Shown: positions 23,959-33,171 of the stretch, piece after piece
How positions within the stretch are numbered: position 1 is the stretch's first letter
How the letters are laid out: the number at the start of each line of letters is the position of its first letter
Assembly (NCBI RefSeq): GCF_000411255.1
Contig: NZ_KE150412.1
Coordinates: forward strand, 1,556,422 to 1,620,421
DNA: 64,000 bases
Source of the DNA: Paenibacillus sp. HGH0039
GTDB lineage: Bacteria > Bacillota > Bacilli > Paenibacillales > NBRC-103111
Reading direction: 5' to 3'
Notes under the pieces: model-generated
Told to the model about the DNA's origin: nothing
Seen by the model: only the letters and a program-made list of their open reading frames with translations
The model's database searches: none
Made by a program: the position numbers and the translations under genes

Positions 23959-24879
23959 TTACTTCGACGGCTTAGCCGTTACCTTATAACCGGCTTTGAC
24001 CGTGACGGAAGCTTTCGCTTCGGTCATGACGGCCGGATACATTTTGTCCGGGTCGGGCTTGCGCAGCGTGTAGTAGGCTACGGCTTCCGAATCCGACACG
24101 TAGTCAACCCGGTCAATGGTAATGCTGTAGCCCGGGTTAGGCTGAAGACCGCGGGAGAGGGTTACCTTGTTAAGCTCATCGCTCTGTTTCTCCACGATGA
24201 TCTTAACGCCTTCTTCCTCGGAAGGAGCTGTCGCAAGCTCCTCCGCTTTGCTGTGCTTGGCAACGAATTCCATCGCGTTATAAGCCATTACAGCCGCTTC
24301 GGCGCGGGTAACGGGCTTCTTCGGATTGAATTTCGACGCATCGTCCAGCTTGGCGATCTTGGTCAGGAGCAGAACCTGAATCGCGTTCATGCTGCCTGGC
24401 GTTACTTCTGCCTGATCCGCGATGTTCACGAACATGTTCACAACCGGATAAGGACCTGTTTTCTCCACCGCGGCATGAAGCCATTCGGCGAACTGCTCCC
24501 GTGTCAGCGTCTGCTGGGGATCGATATCCCGGCCGATCGGAAGACTGTTCATAGCGGCAATGATGAAAGAATCTGAATACCAGACGTCATCCTTGGCTTT
24601 CGTGAAGCTGTCGCTCGCTTTGGGCGCGCGGACGAAACGGATTTTTCCCAGATTCAAATCAAGTGCTTTAACGATCAATTGTACGCCCTGAGCCGCCGTC
24701 ATCGATGTATTCGGTGCAAATCGGTCGCCGTCCATTCCTTCAACGATTCCTTTCTCTTGCAGAGATTGAATGGCCGCCTCATCGGGACTGCCCTTCAAAT
24801 CGGAAAACGCGAAGGCCGAGGAACCGAGCGAGAACACGAGCAACGAGGCCAACAGGACGATATTCGTCATTTTTTTCAT
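23959..24879 (-). CDS. Secreted SLH-domain protein with PrcB_C-like C-terminus
   Basis: A 306-residue exported protein. The signal peptide (MTNIVLLASLLVFSLGSSAFA) is followed by three SLH-like repeats (AIQSLQEKGIVEGMDGDRFA; LTREQFAEWLHAAVEKTG; KFNPKKPVTRAEAAVMAYNA), the middle one divergent. Residues about 225-300 (LSRGLQPNPGYSITIDRVDY, then a beta-rich end) resemble the PrcB C-terminal domain found in secreted Bacillota proteins. It is probably bound to the cell wall. The ATG at 24879 follows GGAGGTG; the longer frame to 24957 is not used. Confidence 0.85.
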   Translation of the reverse strand: MKKMTNIVLLASLLVFSLGSSAFAFSDLKGSPDEAAIQSLQEKGIVEGMDGDRFAPNTSMTAAQGVQLIVKALDLNLGKIRFVRAPKASDSFTKAKDDVWYSDSFIIAAMNSLPIGRDIDPQQTLTREQFAEWLHAAVEKTGPYPVVNMFVNIADQAEVTPGSMNAIQVLLLTKIAKLDDASKFNPKKPVTRAEAAVMAYNAMEFVAKHSKAEELATAPSEEEGVKIIVEKQSDELNKVTLSRGLQPNPGYSITIDRVDYVSDSEAVAYYTLRKPDPDKMYPAVMTEAKASVTVKAGYKVTAKPSK

Positions 24880-25017
24880 AATGTTCACCTCCACTCTTTC
24901 TGACGAGCCGTTCATGCGATATGTTGCATCTCTTTTACCTATTTTAACCGATTTCATAAATTCCTTCTATAGATAAAGGAGCGGCTTTCGACAAAAAGAA
25001 TGGAGGACATCCGGCTC

Positions 25018-26016
25018 TTAACGGACTCCCTTTATGACGTCGCCCTGCTTGGGCGCGGCTCCCCCCTCGAAACGGATGCGGACCGACTTCGACGCGGACA
25101 AATCCGCCCCGTCCGCAACGTGAAAATGGATGTGGGGCTCGCTCGTATTGCCCGAGTTCCCGACACGCCCGAGCAGCTGGCCCCGTTCGATTTTGTCCCC
25201 GGGTTTTACCGTGATCGTGCCTTTTTTGAAATGGGCCAGAAAGCTGTACTCTCCGTTCCCGTGATCGATGACCACGTGATTGCCGGCGGGATTGTTCTCG
25301 TCGGTCTTGCCGATTTCGTTATCCGGATTGCCGTTCTCCACCGCCTTCACGATTCCGGGAGCCGGAGCGATCACTTCCTGGTTGTACGCGTAGTAACTCT
25401 CCAGCTTGCCCGGATCGCCCGTGTAGCTGGAAGTTCCCTTGATTTGCACAAGGTCGTAGGCGTACCGCTGGGATTCATGCTCGTAATGATAATTCAGAAG
25501 CACGTTCGTTCCGCCCCAGAACACGGTCCACTCCCCCCGGAAAGGAAGAGAAAATTCCGTGCGGCTGAATGCTTCGTCCGAAGCCGGATACGTCTTGAGA
25601 GGCACGAATTGAAGCCCCCGGATGATCCCCTTGCCGTCGATAGCGGCCGTCAGCCCTTTTTGCCCGGACTCGTCCGTCCATACGTAACGATCCCCCTCCC
25701 CGAGAGGCAATTTGCTCTGCAGCTTATACGCGCGTACGTCTTTATTGAAGCCCCCTGCCAGTTCGCTTAACTGCTCCAGACTCACGTCTTTCTTGAATTC
25801 AGGGCTGAAGCGGCTGTAAATCTCTTTGATTTTCCCCTGCAAAAATAGGGCCGCAAGGTTCTCCGGCTCAAACTTCGCCTCTTTCTCCGCATCCGGCGAA
25901 GCTGCCGGGGGCGCAGGTGAAACGGCTGAGGAAGGCTCCGTCCTGCCGCAGCCCGCAAGTCCCGGAAGCAGCAGCAGTACCGCTGCCATCCCCCAGATCG
26001 TCGTTGTTCGTTTCAT
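25018..26016 (-). CDS. M23-family peptidase lipoprotein with DUF3887-like domain
   Basis: A 332-residue lipoprotein. The lipobox LAGC lies at about residues 19-22, followed by an A/P/S-rich linker. A DUF3887-like domain (ALFLQGKIKEIYSRFSPEFK, about 55-110) and a C-terminal LytM/M23 domain follow. The zinc ligands appear as HVVID within the AGNHVVIDHGNGEYSF region and as HIHFHV. M23 enzymes cut peptidoglycan cross-bridges; with both H-x3-D and HxH intact it should be active. It stands alone between the SLH gene and the two-component system. Confidence 0.88.
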   Translation of the reverse strand: MKRTTTIWGMAAVLLLLPGLAGCGRTEPSSAVSPAPPAASPDAEKEAKFEPENLAALFLQGKIKEIYSRFSPEFKKDVSLEQLSELAGGFNKDVRAYKLQSKLPLGEGDRYVWTDESGQKGLTAAIDGKGIIRGLQFVPLKTYPASDEAFSRTEFSLPFRGEWTVFWGGTNVLLNYHYEHESQRYAYDLVQIKGTSSYTGDPGKLESYYAYNQEVIAPAPGIVKAVENGNPDNEIGKTDENNPAGNHVVIDHGNGEYSFLAHFKKGTITVKPGDKIERGQLLGRVGNSGNTSEPHIHFHVADGADLSASKSVRIRFEGGAAPKQGDVIKGVR

Positions 26017-26254
26017 TTCTCCCTCTCCTTTACGATTTTTTTAAGAACGCGGAGCCTCTGTCTCGTCTGTCTGCTCCGGCACGTTTAGCGTACCATGCGG
26101 ACATTACCTCAGCCGAAATGCCGCATTACCGGAAGCTTATTTTCAAAGCCTTCCTCTTCCTCTTTCGTTAAGGTTCCGTTAAGGTGTTGTTTCAGACGGG
26201 TTCACCCGATCGTGATATGATGGGAACAAGAATGGAATAAAGGAGCGGTTTTGT

Positions 26255-27013
26255 ATGAAAGAAGCCCGGCTGTTGATCGTCGACGACGAACCGGCTCTCT
26301 TGCATATGCTGGAGAAAGTTCTTGCCAAAGAAGGTTTTACGCGGATTAATACCGTCTCAACCGCTGAGGAGGCTCTGGAGGCCTGCAAGCGGCAGACTTA
26401 TGATCTGATTGTTCTGGATGTCATGCTCCCCGGAAAAAGCGGTTTCGATATTTGCCCGCTGCTGCGGGCCGAAACGGATGCGCCGATTCTTTTTCTGACC
26501 GCCAGGGGCTCGGATCTCGATAAACTGACCGGTTTCGCCCTGGGGGGAGACGATTATGTGACGAAGCCGTTCAACCCTCTGGAAGTAGCGGCACGCGTCA
26601 AAGCCCGCTTGAGACGAAATGTCCGAACCGCGCCGGAAGCCGGGGGTCCGGGAGCTGCCTATTCGTCGGCGGAAGAAACTCCCGAACACTATGACTACGG
26701 ACGTTTCCAAGTTCACGTGCAGGCCGGGGAACTCCGGGTGCAGGGTCAAAGCCTGCCGTGTCCTGCGCTCGTGTTCCAACTGCTAGTGTTTCTGTGCCGT
26801 CATCCGAACCGGATATTCAGCAAGCAGCAGCTGTATGAGCAGGTATGGGGAACGGACAGCTACGGGGACGACAATACCGTGATGGTGCATATTCACCGCA
26901 TACGCGAAAGAATCGAGGAAAATCCCGGCGATCCCCGCTTTCTCGTGACTGTGCGCGGACTCGGCTACAAGCTTGTACGCCCGGCGGCCCCGCAGGAGGT
27001 ACGCGTACCGTGA
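26255..27013 (+). CDS. OmpR/PhoB-family response regulator
   Basis: A 252-residue protein. The receiver domain (acidic pair in LIVDDEP, phospho-acceptor Asp55 in DLIVLDVMLPGKSG, Lys in DDYVTKPFNPLEV) is followed by a 25-residue linker and a winged-helix DNA-binding domain (NRIFSKQQLYEQVWGTDSYG, NTVMVHIHRIRERIEENPGD). AAGGAGCGG precedes the ATG. The cognate kinase overlaps by 4 bp. The stimulus is unknown; nearby envelope genes (M23, SLH) could be targets. Confidence 0.95.
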   Translation: MKEARLLIVDDEPALLHMLEKVLAKEGFTRINTVSTAEEALEACKRQTYDLIVLDVMLPGKSGFDICPLLRAETDAPILFLTARGSDLDKLTGFALGGDDYVTKPFNPLEVAARVKARLRRNVRTAPEAGGPGAAYSSAEETPEHYDYGRFQVHVQAGELRVQGQSLPCPALVFQLLVFLCRHPNRIFSKQQLYEQVWGTDSYGDDNTVMVHIHRIRERIEENPGDPRFLVTVRGLGYKLVRPAAPQEVRVP

Positions 27014-28758
27014 CGGTCCGAAAACGGCTGATTCTCCGTTTTGTCATCCAGCTTGTCACTGTGAGCGGTTTTATTCTGCTGCTGATCGGCGGAGCCGTCG
27101 CCTACATGCTCACCGGCATGGCGAAGCTCGAAATGAACCGTGATTTCAGCAAAGCCGGCATGTCCATGCTCGTCCAATCGGTCCGGACAGAGAACGGGAA
27201 GCTGATCTTCGACGAGGCTCTGCTGGACAAAACGCTCCGGTTCGGCGGCTGGCTGCAGGCGGTGGACGAAACCGGGGCGGTTATCCAGTCCTACGGGACG
27301 CCTGCCGACGTTCCGGCACAGTACGAGCCCGGGCAATTTATCGATTACTGGACGGGGAATAAGCCGTTCCCTTATTCTCTTTTTCTCTGGATCGAAGAAA
27401 AAGACGGCCGGACCTATACGCTGCTCTACGGAAAACGCAGCACCGAAAACGTTCTGCTGGACGAGATTCTCGCCGCAGGTCCGCCCGGAGACAAGCAGCC
27501 GGAGATACCCGCTTCCATCCGGGAGCGGCTGGACCGATCCGGCGCCGTTCTCCAGCTTCTCGACCGCAGCGGCAAGGAGCTCGCTTCGTACAACCGGCCG
27601 GATTCGATCCCCGCGGTCTATACGCTGCAGGATCTCGCGCTCCGCCGCCAATACAGCGAGCGTTACGGGTTCGCCTCCGCTTCTCGCAGCCTGGAGGACG
27701 GCCGCACCTGGATCGTCCATGCCCCCGCGCGCGGCGCGGAGCAGAACGTCTTCCCGGCTACGGAAGCGCAGGTCATGCTCACGGCATTCGTCGGCCTGGC
27801 CGCCGGGCTGCTTGTGCTGCTCGTCGGAGCGGCGTTCTGGTACGGTCACCGCTTCGGCACGCCGATCGTGCATATCCTCGCTTGGCTGCACCGGCTCAGC
27901 CGGGGAGAATATACGGAGCCGGGCGCGGCGAAAGGGAGATCGGGGAGCCGGCGCAGGGACGGGCGCCTGAAGCGGCGCTACCGCCTTTACGGCGATGTGA
28001 TGCAGTCAATGGAGCATCTGTCCGGCGCTTTAAGCTCCGCCGAGGAAGCCCGCGAGCATCTGGAGCGGACGCGGGACGAGTGGATCTCCGGCATCTCGCA
28101 CGATTTAAAGACACCTCTGGCTTCCATCAAGGGGTATGCCCATATGCTCGAAACGCCCCACTACACGTGGACGGAACGGGAAATCCGGGAATTTGCGGCT
28201 ATCATCAAAGATAAGGCGGATTTTATGGATGAGCTGATCGGCGATCTCAGTCTGACTTTCCGTCTCAGCAACGGCGAGAGGCCCCAGGCCGCGGAACAAA
28301 CCGAACTCAACGAATTCGTGCGCCGCTGCATTCTGGGGGTTGTGAACGATGCGGAGTTCGCCCACGCCAACGTGTCGTTCGAGCCGGAAAAAGAAGCGCT
28401 TGTCCGTTCCGTTGACCGGCAGGCGCTCCGTCGCATCCTAGACAACCTCGTGGCCAATGCCGTCCGCCATAACCCTTCGTCCACGCAGATCCGGGTAATC
28501 CTTCAGGAAGCGCCGGAGGGAGCCGCTTCCTCGCCAAGGGGTTTCACCCTTCGGGTCGAAGATAACGGAGTCGGCATGGATAAGCAGACCCTGGGTAAGC
28601 TGTTCGACCGCTATTATCGCGGGACGAACACGGAAGGCACCACCCGCGGGACTGGCCTCGGCATGGCGATCGCCAGGCAGCTGGCTTTGCGGCTCGGCGG
28701 CTCCATTGCGGCGGAAAGCGAGCCGGGACGGGGGACGGCCGTAACGGTGACGCTGTAG
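27010..28758 (+). CDS. Sensor histidine kinase
   Basis: A 582-residue kinase starting at GTG overlapping the regulator stop, with AGGAGG upstream. TM1 (about residues 8-33) and TM2 (about 256-280, TAFVGLAAGLLVLLVGAAFW) enclose a large extracytoplasmic sensor of about 220 residues. The HisKA phospho-acceptor is His in ISHDLKTPLASIKGYAHML (about 364). The HATPase has the N box (ILDNLVANAVRHNP), G1 (VEDNGVGMD) and G2 (GTGLGMAIA). All catalytic motifs are intact. The kinase-regulator pair is a self-contained operon ending in the terminator at 29006. No family-specific sensor domain is recognised. Confidence 0.94.
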   Translation: MTVRKRLILRFVIQLVTVSGFILLLIGGAVAYMLTGMAKLEMNRDFSKAGMSMLVQSVRTENGKLIFDEALLDKTLRFGGWLQAVDETGAVIQSYGTPADVPAQYEPGQFIDYWTGNKPFPYSLFLWIEEKDGRTYTLLYGKRSTENVLLDEILAAGPPGDKQPEIPASIRERLDRSGAVLQLLDRSGKELASYNRPDSIPAVYTLQDLALRRQYSERYGFASASRSLEDGRTWIVHAPARGAEQNVFPATEAQVMLTAFVGLAAGLLVLLVGAAFWYGHRFGTPIVHILAWLHRLSRGEYTEPGAAKGRSGSRRRDGRLKRRYRLYGDVMQSMEHLSGALSSAEEAREHLERTRDEWISGISHDLKTPLASIKGYAHMLETPHYTWTEREIREFAAIIKDKADFMDELIGDLSLTFRLSNGERPQAAEQTELNEFVRRCILGVVNDAEFAHANVSFEPEKEALVRSVDRQALRRILDNLVANAVRHNPSSTQIRVILQEAPEGAASSPRGFTLRVEDNGVGMDKQTLGKLFDRYYRGTNTEGTTRGTGLGMAIARQLALRLGGSIAAESEPGRGTAVTVTL

Positions 28759-29005
28759 GAGCGGCTGCCGCGGCTGAGCGGTGCGCTGGAGTCGCCCGCC
28801 TGCTGCACGCCAGCCGGCGGGAGCTGCGCGCCTGGCTCCGCGGGGCCGCGACAGCGGCGCAAGCGGGCGGCGCAGGACCGCGCCGCCGCGGCAGACACTC
28901 CCGGGCGACATGCCTGCGGCTCTCGCGTCGGCGATGGTACGCAGGCTGGACGATGGTGCGCAGGCGGGCGGCCGCGCGAGCCGCAGCCGTTGACGCGCGG
29001 CAAGC

Positions 29006-29065
29006 AAAAAAGCCTCTGACAAAGGAGATGCGCATACAACGCATCGGCCTGTCAGAGGCTTTTTT
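29006..29065. terminator. Bidirectional terminator between the kinase and the permease
   Basis: A 16-bp perfect inverted repeat (AAAAAAGCCTCTGACA and complement) with A- and T-runs at both ends. It serves the convergent kinase and permease genes. The 28759-29005 stretch is GC-rich and holds no supported gene. Confidence 0.88.
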
Positions 29066-29078
29066 ACATACGCACGGC

Positions 29079-30386
29079 TTACATCGCGGTGGCGTCTTTT
29101 TTACGTGCGGAACGTTCCCGGTAAAGAAAAAACTGCTCCAGGACGATACAGACGAGCATACCCAGCACAAGCCCGTTGTTGGCTACTGTGCGGATCAGAC
29201 CCGGAAGCTGGGCAATCGCCGAAGCGGGGACGAACAAGCTGCCGATGCCGATCATAAGCGACACCCCGATAATAAAATAATCGCGGTCGCCGCCCTTGAG
29301 CGAATGATATTCGCGCAGCGCGAGGCCGATCATCGAAGCGAACGGCACGAAGATGACCGCATAGCCTACCGGCATCGGAAGGGAAGTGAAAATGGCCGTG
29401 ACCGGCGGGAACAGGCTGATCAGCACCATGCCGGCGGAGGCCAGCACAAACGGCAGCCGCTGAACCAGCCCCGTCGTCAGGATGAAACCCGCGGTTCCGG
29501 AAATCGGCACGCAGCCCATCGCGGAAAACAAGCCTCCGAGCGCCGTCGAGACGCCCATCATCAGGCTGGTGCGGTTGTAGTTCACGGGGGCTGCGGCCGC
29601 GTTTTTGTCGCCGGATACTTTTTCCACGACCTGAATGCTTGCAATGAGGTTCGCGAGCAGCAGCAGACCGATCAGGACGGACGTCGGCAGAATGCCCGCA
29701 TCCCACTGGGGAAGTCCCCACTCGAAAATTCCCGGCAGGGCGAACGCCGCATCCGAAGCCGGTACGTCCGGCGCGATACCCAGCAGCATAAACAGGACCC
29801 ACCCCGTCAGCAGCGAAAGCAGAATCGAGTAATTCCGGAGAAACCGGCTGCGGGTCCGCGGTAGGAGCATCGAAAGCAGAAGCACGGCGAAAGCCGGCAG
29901 GGCAACCCGAGAATCCACGGCATCCTGCAGATAGCCGATTCCAAGCAGTCCTTTCATAAAAGAGCCGCTGAGCTGGGCGACCAGAATTAGCAGGTACGTG
30001 CCTGTAACGAGAGGCGTGAACAGCTTGCGGATTTTTCCGATCCACCCCAAGGCACCGAGCAGCAGGAACAGCGCCCCCGTCAGAAGCATGCCCATTTCAA
30101 GCTGGCGAAGACCGTCCGCGAGCGCCAGGGCACCCGAAGAGATCAGGCCCGCGTACACAACGAAAATACCCCACCACAGGCCGGCGGGGCCTTCCATCAT
30201 CGGCAGTTTGTGGCCAAAAAGCGTTTGCAGCAGGGCGGAGACGCCGATCAGCAGAAAAGTCCGCTGCATAAACGTCGCGATATCCGCGGGCGGCAGGTGC
30301 AGCGCATTGCCTACGGCAAGCGGAGCGACCAGGCTCCCGGCCAGAATAAAGGCCAGCCACTGAATCGTAGAAAAAAACAATTTCAT
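29079..30386 (-). CDS. NCS2-family nucleobase (uracil/xanthine-type) permease
   Basis: A 435-residue protein with about 12-14 TM segments of the nucleobase:cation symporter-2 family (WLAFILAGSLVAPLAVGNAL, EGPAGLWWGIFVVYAG, SGTAGFILTTGL). It imports a purine or pyrimidine base with protons. AAGGAG precedes the ATG. No purine riboswitch-like fold or PurR box was seen in the 260-bp leader, so the substrate cannot be narrowed from regulation. Confidence 0.88.
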   Translation of the reverse strand: MKLFFSTIQWLAFILAGSLVAPLAVGNALHLPPADIATFMQRTFLLIGVSALLQTLFGHKLPMMEGPAGLWWGIFVVYAGLISSGALALADGLRQLEMGMLLTGALFLLLGALGWIGKIRKLFTPLVTGTYLLILVAQLSGSFMKGLLGIGYLQDAVDSRVALPAFAVLLLSMLLPRTRSRFLRNYSILLSLLTGWVLFMLLGIAPDVPASDAAFALPGIFEWGLPQWDAGILPTSVLIGLLLLANLIASIQVVEKVSGDKNAAAAPVNYNRTSLMMGVSTALGGLFSAMGCVPISGTAGFILTTGLVQRLPFVLASAGMVLISLFPPVTAIFTSLPMPVGYAVIFVPFASMIGLALREYHSLKGGDRDYFIIGVSLMIGIGSLFVPASAIAQLPGLIRTVANNGLVLGMLVCIVLEQFFLYRERSARKKDATAM

Positions 30387-30567
30387 CGGAACAAGACTCC
30401 TTGTCGGGCTCGACTATAAACAAATCTTTACAGTCTTAAGGTATGTTAAAAAAATAATCATATCCCACCCGGACAAAGTTTGGCAAGAAATCGGAAAAAA
30501 ACTTTTTGCCGGGTAATAAACGAATCCGTCCGCATTTGAAATAGAAATTTCACGGGAAGTTAGCCGA

Positions 30568-30597
30568 TTGACAGAGGGGTCTTTTTTAGTGTACATT
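30568..30597 (+). promoter_or_regulatory. Sigma-A promoter of fabH
   Basis: TTGACA (30568-30573), an 18-bp spacer and TACATT (30592-30597). The FapR box begins 5 bp downstream. Confidence 0.65.
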
Positions 30598-30601
30598 AAT
30601 T

Positions 30602-30618
30602 TTAGTACCTGGTACTAA
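30602..30618 (+). promoter_or_regulatory. FapR operator
   Basis: The palindrome TTAGTACCTGGTACTAA matches the FapR consensus of Bacillus completely. FapR represses fatty-acid synthesis genes and is released by malonyl-CoA. The box sits over the expected transcription start of fabH. Confidence 0.88.
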
Positions 30619-30650
30619 TATCAACTACTATATTTTGATGAGGTGATCGG

Positions 30651-31634
30651 ATGAACTCGAAAGCACGAATTTCCGCGGTCGGCAGCTATGTTCCCGAGAA
30701 AAGATTGACGAACTCCGACTTGGAGCGCCTGGTAGAAACGAACGACGAATGGATCGTCCAGAGAACCGGCATGCGGGAAAGACGGATTGCCGCTCCCGGA
30801 GAATATACGAGTCACATGTGCATCTCCGCCATCGATAACATGATCGCCGAATATGGGGTTTCTCTGGAGGATGTGGATCTGATCCTGACGGCGACCAACA
30901 CGCCGGATCTTCCTTTCCCTACGGTATCCTGTCTCGTACAGGCGCATTTCGGCATCCCGTCGACGGGCGCTCTCGACCTGAACGCGACCTGCGCGGGCTT
31001 CGTTTACGCGCTTCATACGGCGAACGCTTTTATTACGGCGGGCCTGCACCGCAAAATTCTCGTGCTCGGCGCCGATCACATGTCGGCCATTACCGACTAT
31101 ACGGACCGTACCACGTGCATTCTGCTCGGCGACGGTGCGGGGGCCGCTCTCGTTGAGGCTGCGGAGGGCGGGGCTCCCGGCGCTTTCCTTGGGCACCATC
31201 TGGGATCGGACGGTACGGGCGGCGTGCATTTGTACCGGTCCGGACTGGCGGACCGTCTCGGGGAGAAGATCTTGGAAGGTGCCGGGAAGCTTGTCCAAAA
31301 CGGCCGGGAAGTGTACAAATTCGCCGCCGGCACGGTCCCCAAGGGGGTAAGCGCACTGCTGGATTCGGCCGGTATGGCGATGTCCGAGGTAGACTGGTTT
31401 ATCCCGCACAGCGCTAATCTGCGCATTATCGAATCCGTCTGCGAGCGCATGGATTTCCCTGTCGAGAAAACGCTGTACAGCCTGGAGTATTACGGCAATA
31501 CCTCGGCGGCCACCATTCCGCTGTCGCTCCATATGGGGTTGAAAGAAGGCAAAATCAAACCGGGCGATCTGCTGCTTCTTTATGGCTTCGGCGGCGGACT
31601 GGTACATGGCGGACTGCTCGTGCGCTGGGGATGA
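30651..31634 (+). CDS. fabH: 3-oxoacyl-ACP synthase III (KAS III)
   Basis: A 327-residue condensing enzyme that starts fatty-acid synthesis by joining acyl-CoA to malonyl-ACP. The catalytic triad is visible: Cys114 (LDLNATCAGFVYA), His253 (FIPHSANLRII), Asn283 (YYGNTSAATIP). GATGAGGTGATCGG precedes the ATG. It is monocistronic under a FapR operator and away from other fab genes; Bacillota often have two KAS III enzymes differing in branched-chain preference, and a stand-alone copy like this resembles FabHB-type genes. That subtype is inference. Confidence 0.93.
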   Translation: MNSKARISAVGSYVPEKRLTNSDLERLVETNDEWIVQRTGMRERRIAAPGEYTSHMCISAIDNMIAEYGVSLEDVDLILTATNTPDLPFPTVSCLVQAHFGIPSTGALDLNATCAGFVYALHTANAFITAGLHRKILVLGADHMSAITDYTDRTTCILLGDGAGAALVEAAEGGAPGAFLGHHLGSDGTGGVHLYRSGLADRLGEKILEGAGKLVQNGREVYKFAAGTVPKGVSALLDSAGMAMSEVDWFIPHSANLRIIESVCERMDFPVEKTLYSLEYYGNTSAATIPLSLHMGLKEGKIKPGDLLLLYGFGGGLVHGGLLVRWG

Positions 31635-31836
31635 GAAACCCGCTGCCTGCCGCATCTGCCCCTTCTGCATTCTCATCTGCCGCCAGATCGGCGCAGCGCC
31701 CGCTTCCGCACCAGCTCATGCTCTAGCGCTTTTGCTTGCGCATCCGCCTGCTCCCGCTCCAGCTTCCGCCCCCGCTTTCCCGCTCACACCGGCGCGCATA
31801 TGCCGACGCAAGCGGCGGATCCCGCTACCGCCGGGC

Positions 31837-32289
31837 TCAACCGGCCGGCGCGGAAGCCGCCGCTCCTTCAGCGTTTCCCCCGGGCTCTTCCCCGCCGGGG
31901 CAGACAAGCGCCCGCGTGCCCGAACGGACCCGCTGCCGCGTGTTCAGCCACGGCTTCGCGGCGGTCTTCGACCGGCGGCGGCGCGGCTGCAGCAGCAGGT
32001 CGATTTTGCGCTGCAGCACGAAATGATAGGCGGCCAGCGTCTGAAGAAGCCCGCTGGCCGCGGAATCGGGCCGCCGGCCGCCGGGAAACTCCTCCGGCGG
32101 AAGCAGCAGATCGGCGGGCTGATTGACGCCCGCCGTACCCGATTCTCCGCAAGAGGAGCCCGCGTCCGGCACAGCGGCTACCGGCAGTGCGGCGGCCGCC
32201 TCGGTTACGCGCATCATCGCCCGCTGGCTGCGGGCCAGAGCCTGCAGCATCTCGAGCTTCCAGGCATCCTCCGTCAGGCGCGGGTTCAT
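31837..32289 (-). CDS. Hypothetical protein, last gene of a small-protein trio
   Basis: A 150-residue protein whose start overlaps the stop of the preceding gene (ATGA), supporting translation. The N-terminal helix (LTEDAWKLEMLQALARSQRA) and a middle helix (LQTLAAYHFVLQRKIDLLLQ) are followed by a basic stretch (PRRRRSKTAAK) and a disordered end. I do not recognise it. It is co-transcribed with two other small helical proteins downstream of two glycosyltransferase genes. Confidence 0.65.
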   Translation of the reverse strand: MNPRLTEDAWKLEMLQALARSQRAMMRVTEAAAALPVAAVPDAGSSCGESGTAGVNQPADLLLPPEEFPGGRRPDSAASGLLQTLAAYHFVLQRKIDLLLQPRRRRSKTAAKPWLNTRQRVRSGTRALVCPGGEEPGGNAEGAAASAPAG

Positions 32290-32615
32290 TTGTTTCCGCC
32301 TCCGAGTAAATCGGAGTAATCGCCCATACCACCGCCCTGATTTTCCTGTTCCCCGATTACAATTTGCAGATGCTTGCCAAGCGACTGTTCCATTCTCGTC
32401 ATCGCCTCGATCAGCTCGATCAAACCGTCGTGAACTTCCAGCGGCTGCTGCACCTGATCCTGATGCGTGGCAAACTGCTGCGCCGTCAGATGACTGCATA
32501 TCCACGCTTTCGATTTCTCGGCTTCCGCCGCCTTCGCTTCCAGTATGGACGCGATGCTCACCTGCATTTGCGCCACGGACTGGAGAATCCGTACATAGGA
32601 GACTTCCCTGCTCAC
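32286..32615 (-). CDS. Hypothetical helical protein
   Basis: A 109-residue helical protein (VSYVRILQSVAQMQVSIASI, LIELIEAMTRMEQSLGKHLQ) with a glycine-rich end. A GTG start with GGCGGAG upstream. Its frame links to both neighbours (4-bp overlap downstream), so it is a genuine operon member. The function is unknown; no signal peptide. Confidence 0.7.
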   Translation of the reverse strand: MSREVSYVRILQSVAQMQVSIASILEAKAAEAEKSKAWICSHLTAQQFATHQDQVQQPLEVHDGLIELIEAMTRMEQSLGKHLQIVIGEQENQGGGMGDYSDLLGGGNK

Positions 32616-32744
32616 AAGCTCCGCCCGCCTTTCTTTTTCATGCCTTGCGTACTCTGCCGTATCCGTCCTCCGCCTCTTCCCGCTTCGGCTTTCGGCATCC
32701 TTCCGACGTCCGTCTTTCAGCTTACGGCTCCCGTCTTCCGGAGG

Positions 32745-33035
32745 CTATTCGTGCTCTTCGCGGCTTTCCAATTCCTTCACGGCGAGCCCGAGGTTGGTCG
32801 CCAGCGCTTCCTCCAGATCCGCGAGCGAGGACAAGTAACTCGTCACATTCCGTGTGACGTTAACCGATTGGTTCATAAGCGTTTCGATATCCGCAAACGC
32901 CGGGTTCTTATCCGGAATTTGACCGATCAATCCCGCCATATGCGCGGCTACCTCGCTTTTATAATGAAGAATTTTGGCGAGCTCCAGATGGGATCTGGAA
33001 ATATGCCGCACCAGCGTGTCTTTTTCGCGCTCCAT
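32745..33035 (-). CDS. Hypothetical helical protein
   Basis: A 96-residue helical protein (EREKDTLVRHISRSHLELAK, NVTSYLSSLADLEEALATNL). The ATG at 33035 is chosen because AAAGGAGG lies 6 bp upstream; a frame extending to 33089 lacks one. It is the first of three small helical genes after the GT2-like gene at 33172 and probably functions with them. Confidence 0.75.
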   Translation of the reverse strand: MEREKDTLVRHISRSHLELAKILHYKSEVAAHMAGLIGQIPDKNPAFADIETLMNQSVNVTRNVTSYLSSLADLEEALATNLGLAVKELESREEHE

Positions 33036-33171
33036 CCCGTACCTCCTTTCCTGTAACGTCCGGATTTCTTTATTCAAAAGTATATGCACGGAGAACCGCC
33101 GGTGTCCGCGGACAAGCGACGGCGCTTGCAGTCGGACCGGACTCGGCGGACCCCGCTTCCTTAATTCCCGC

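Noticed and set aside
30387..30650. Purine riboswitch before the NCS2 permease
   Set aside because: The conserved three-way junction sequences of purine riboswitches were not seen in the minus-strand leader.
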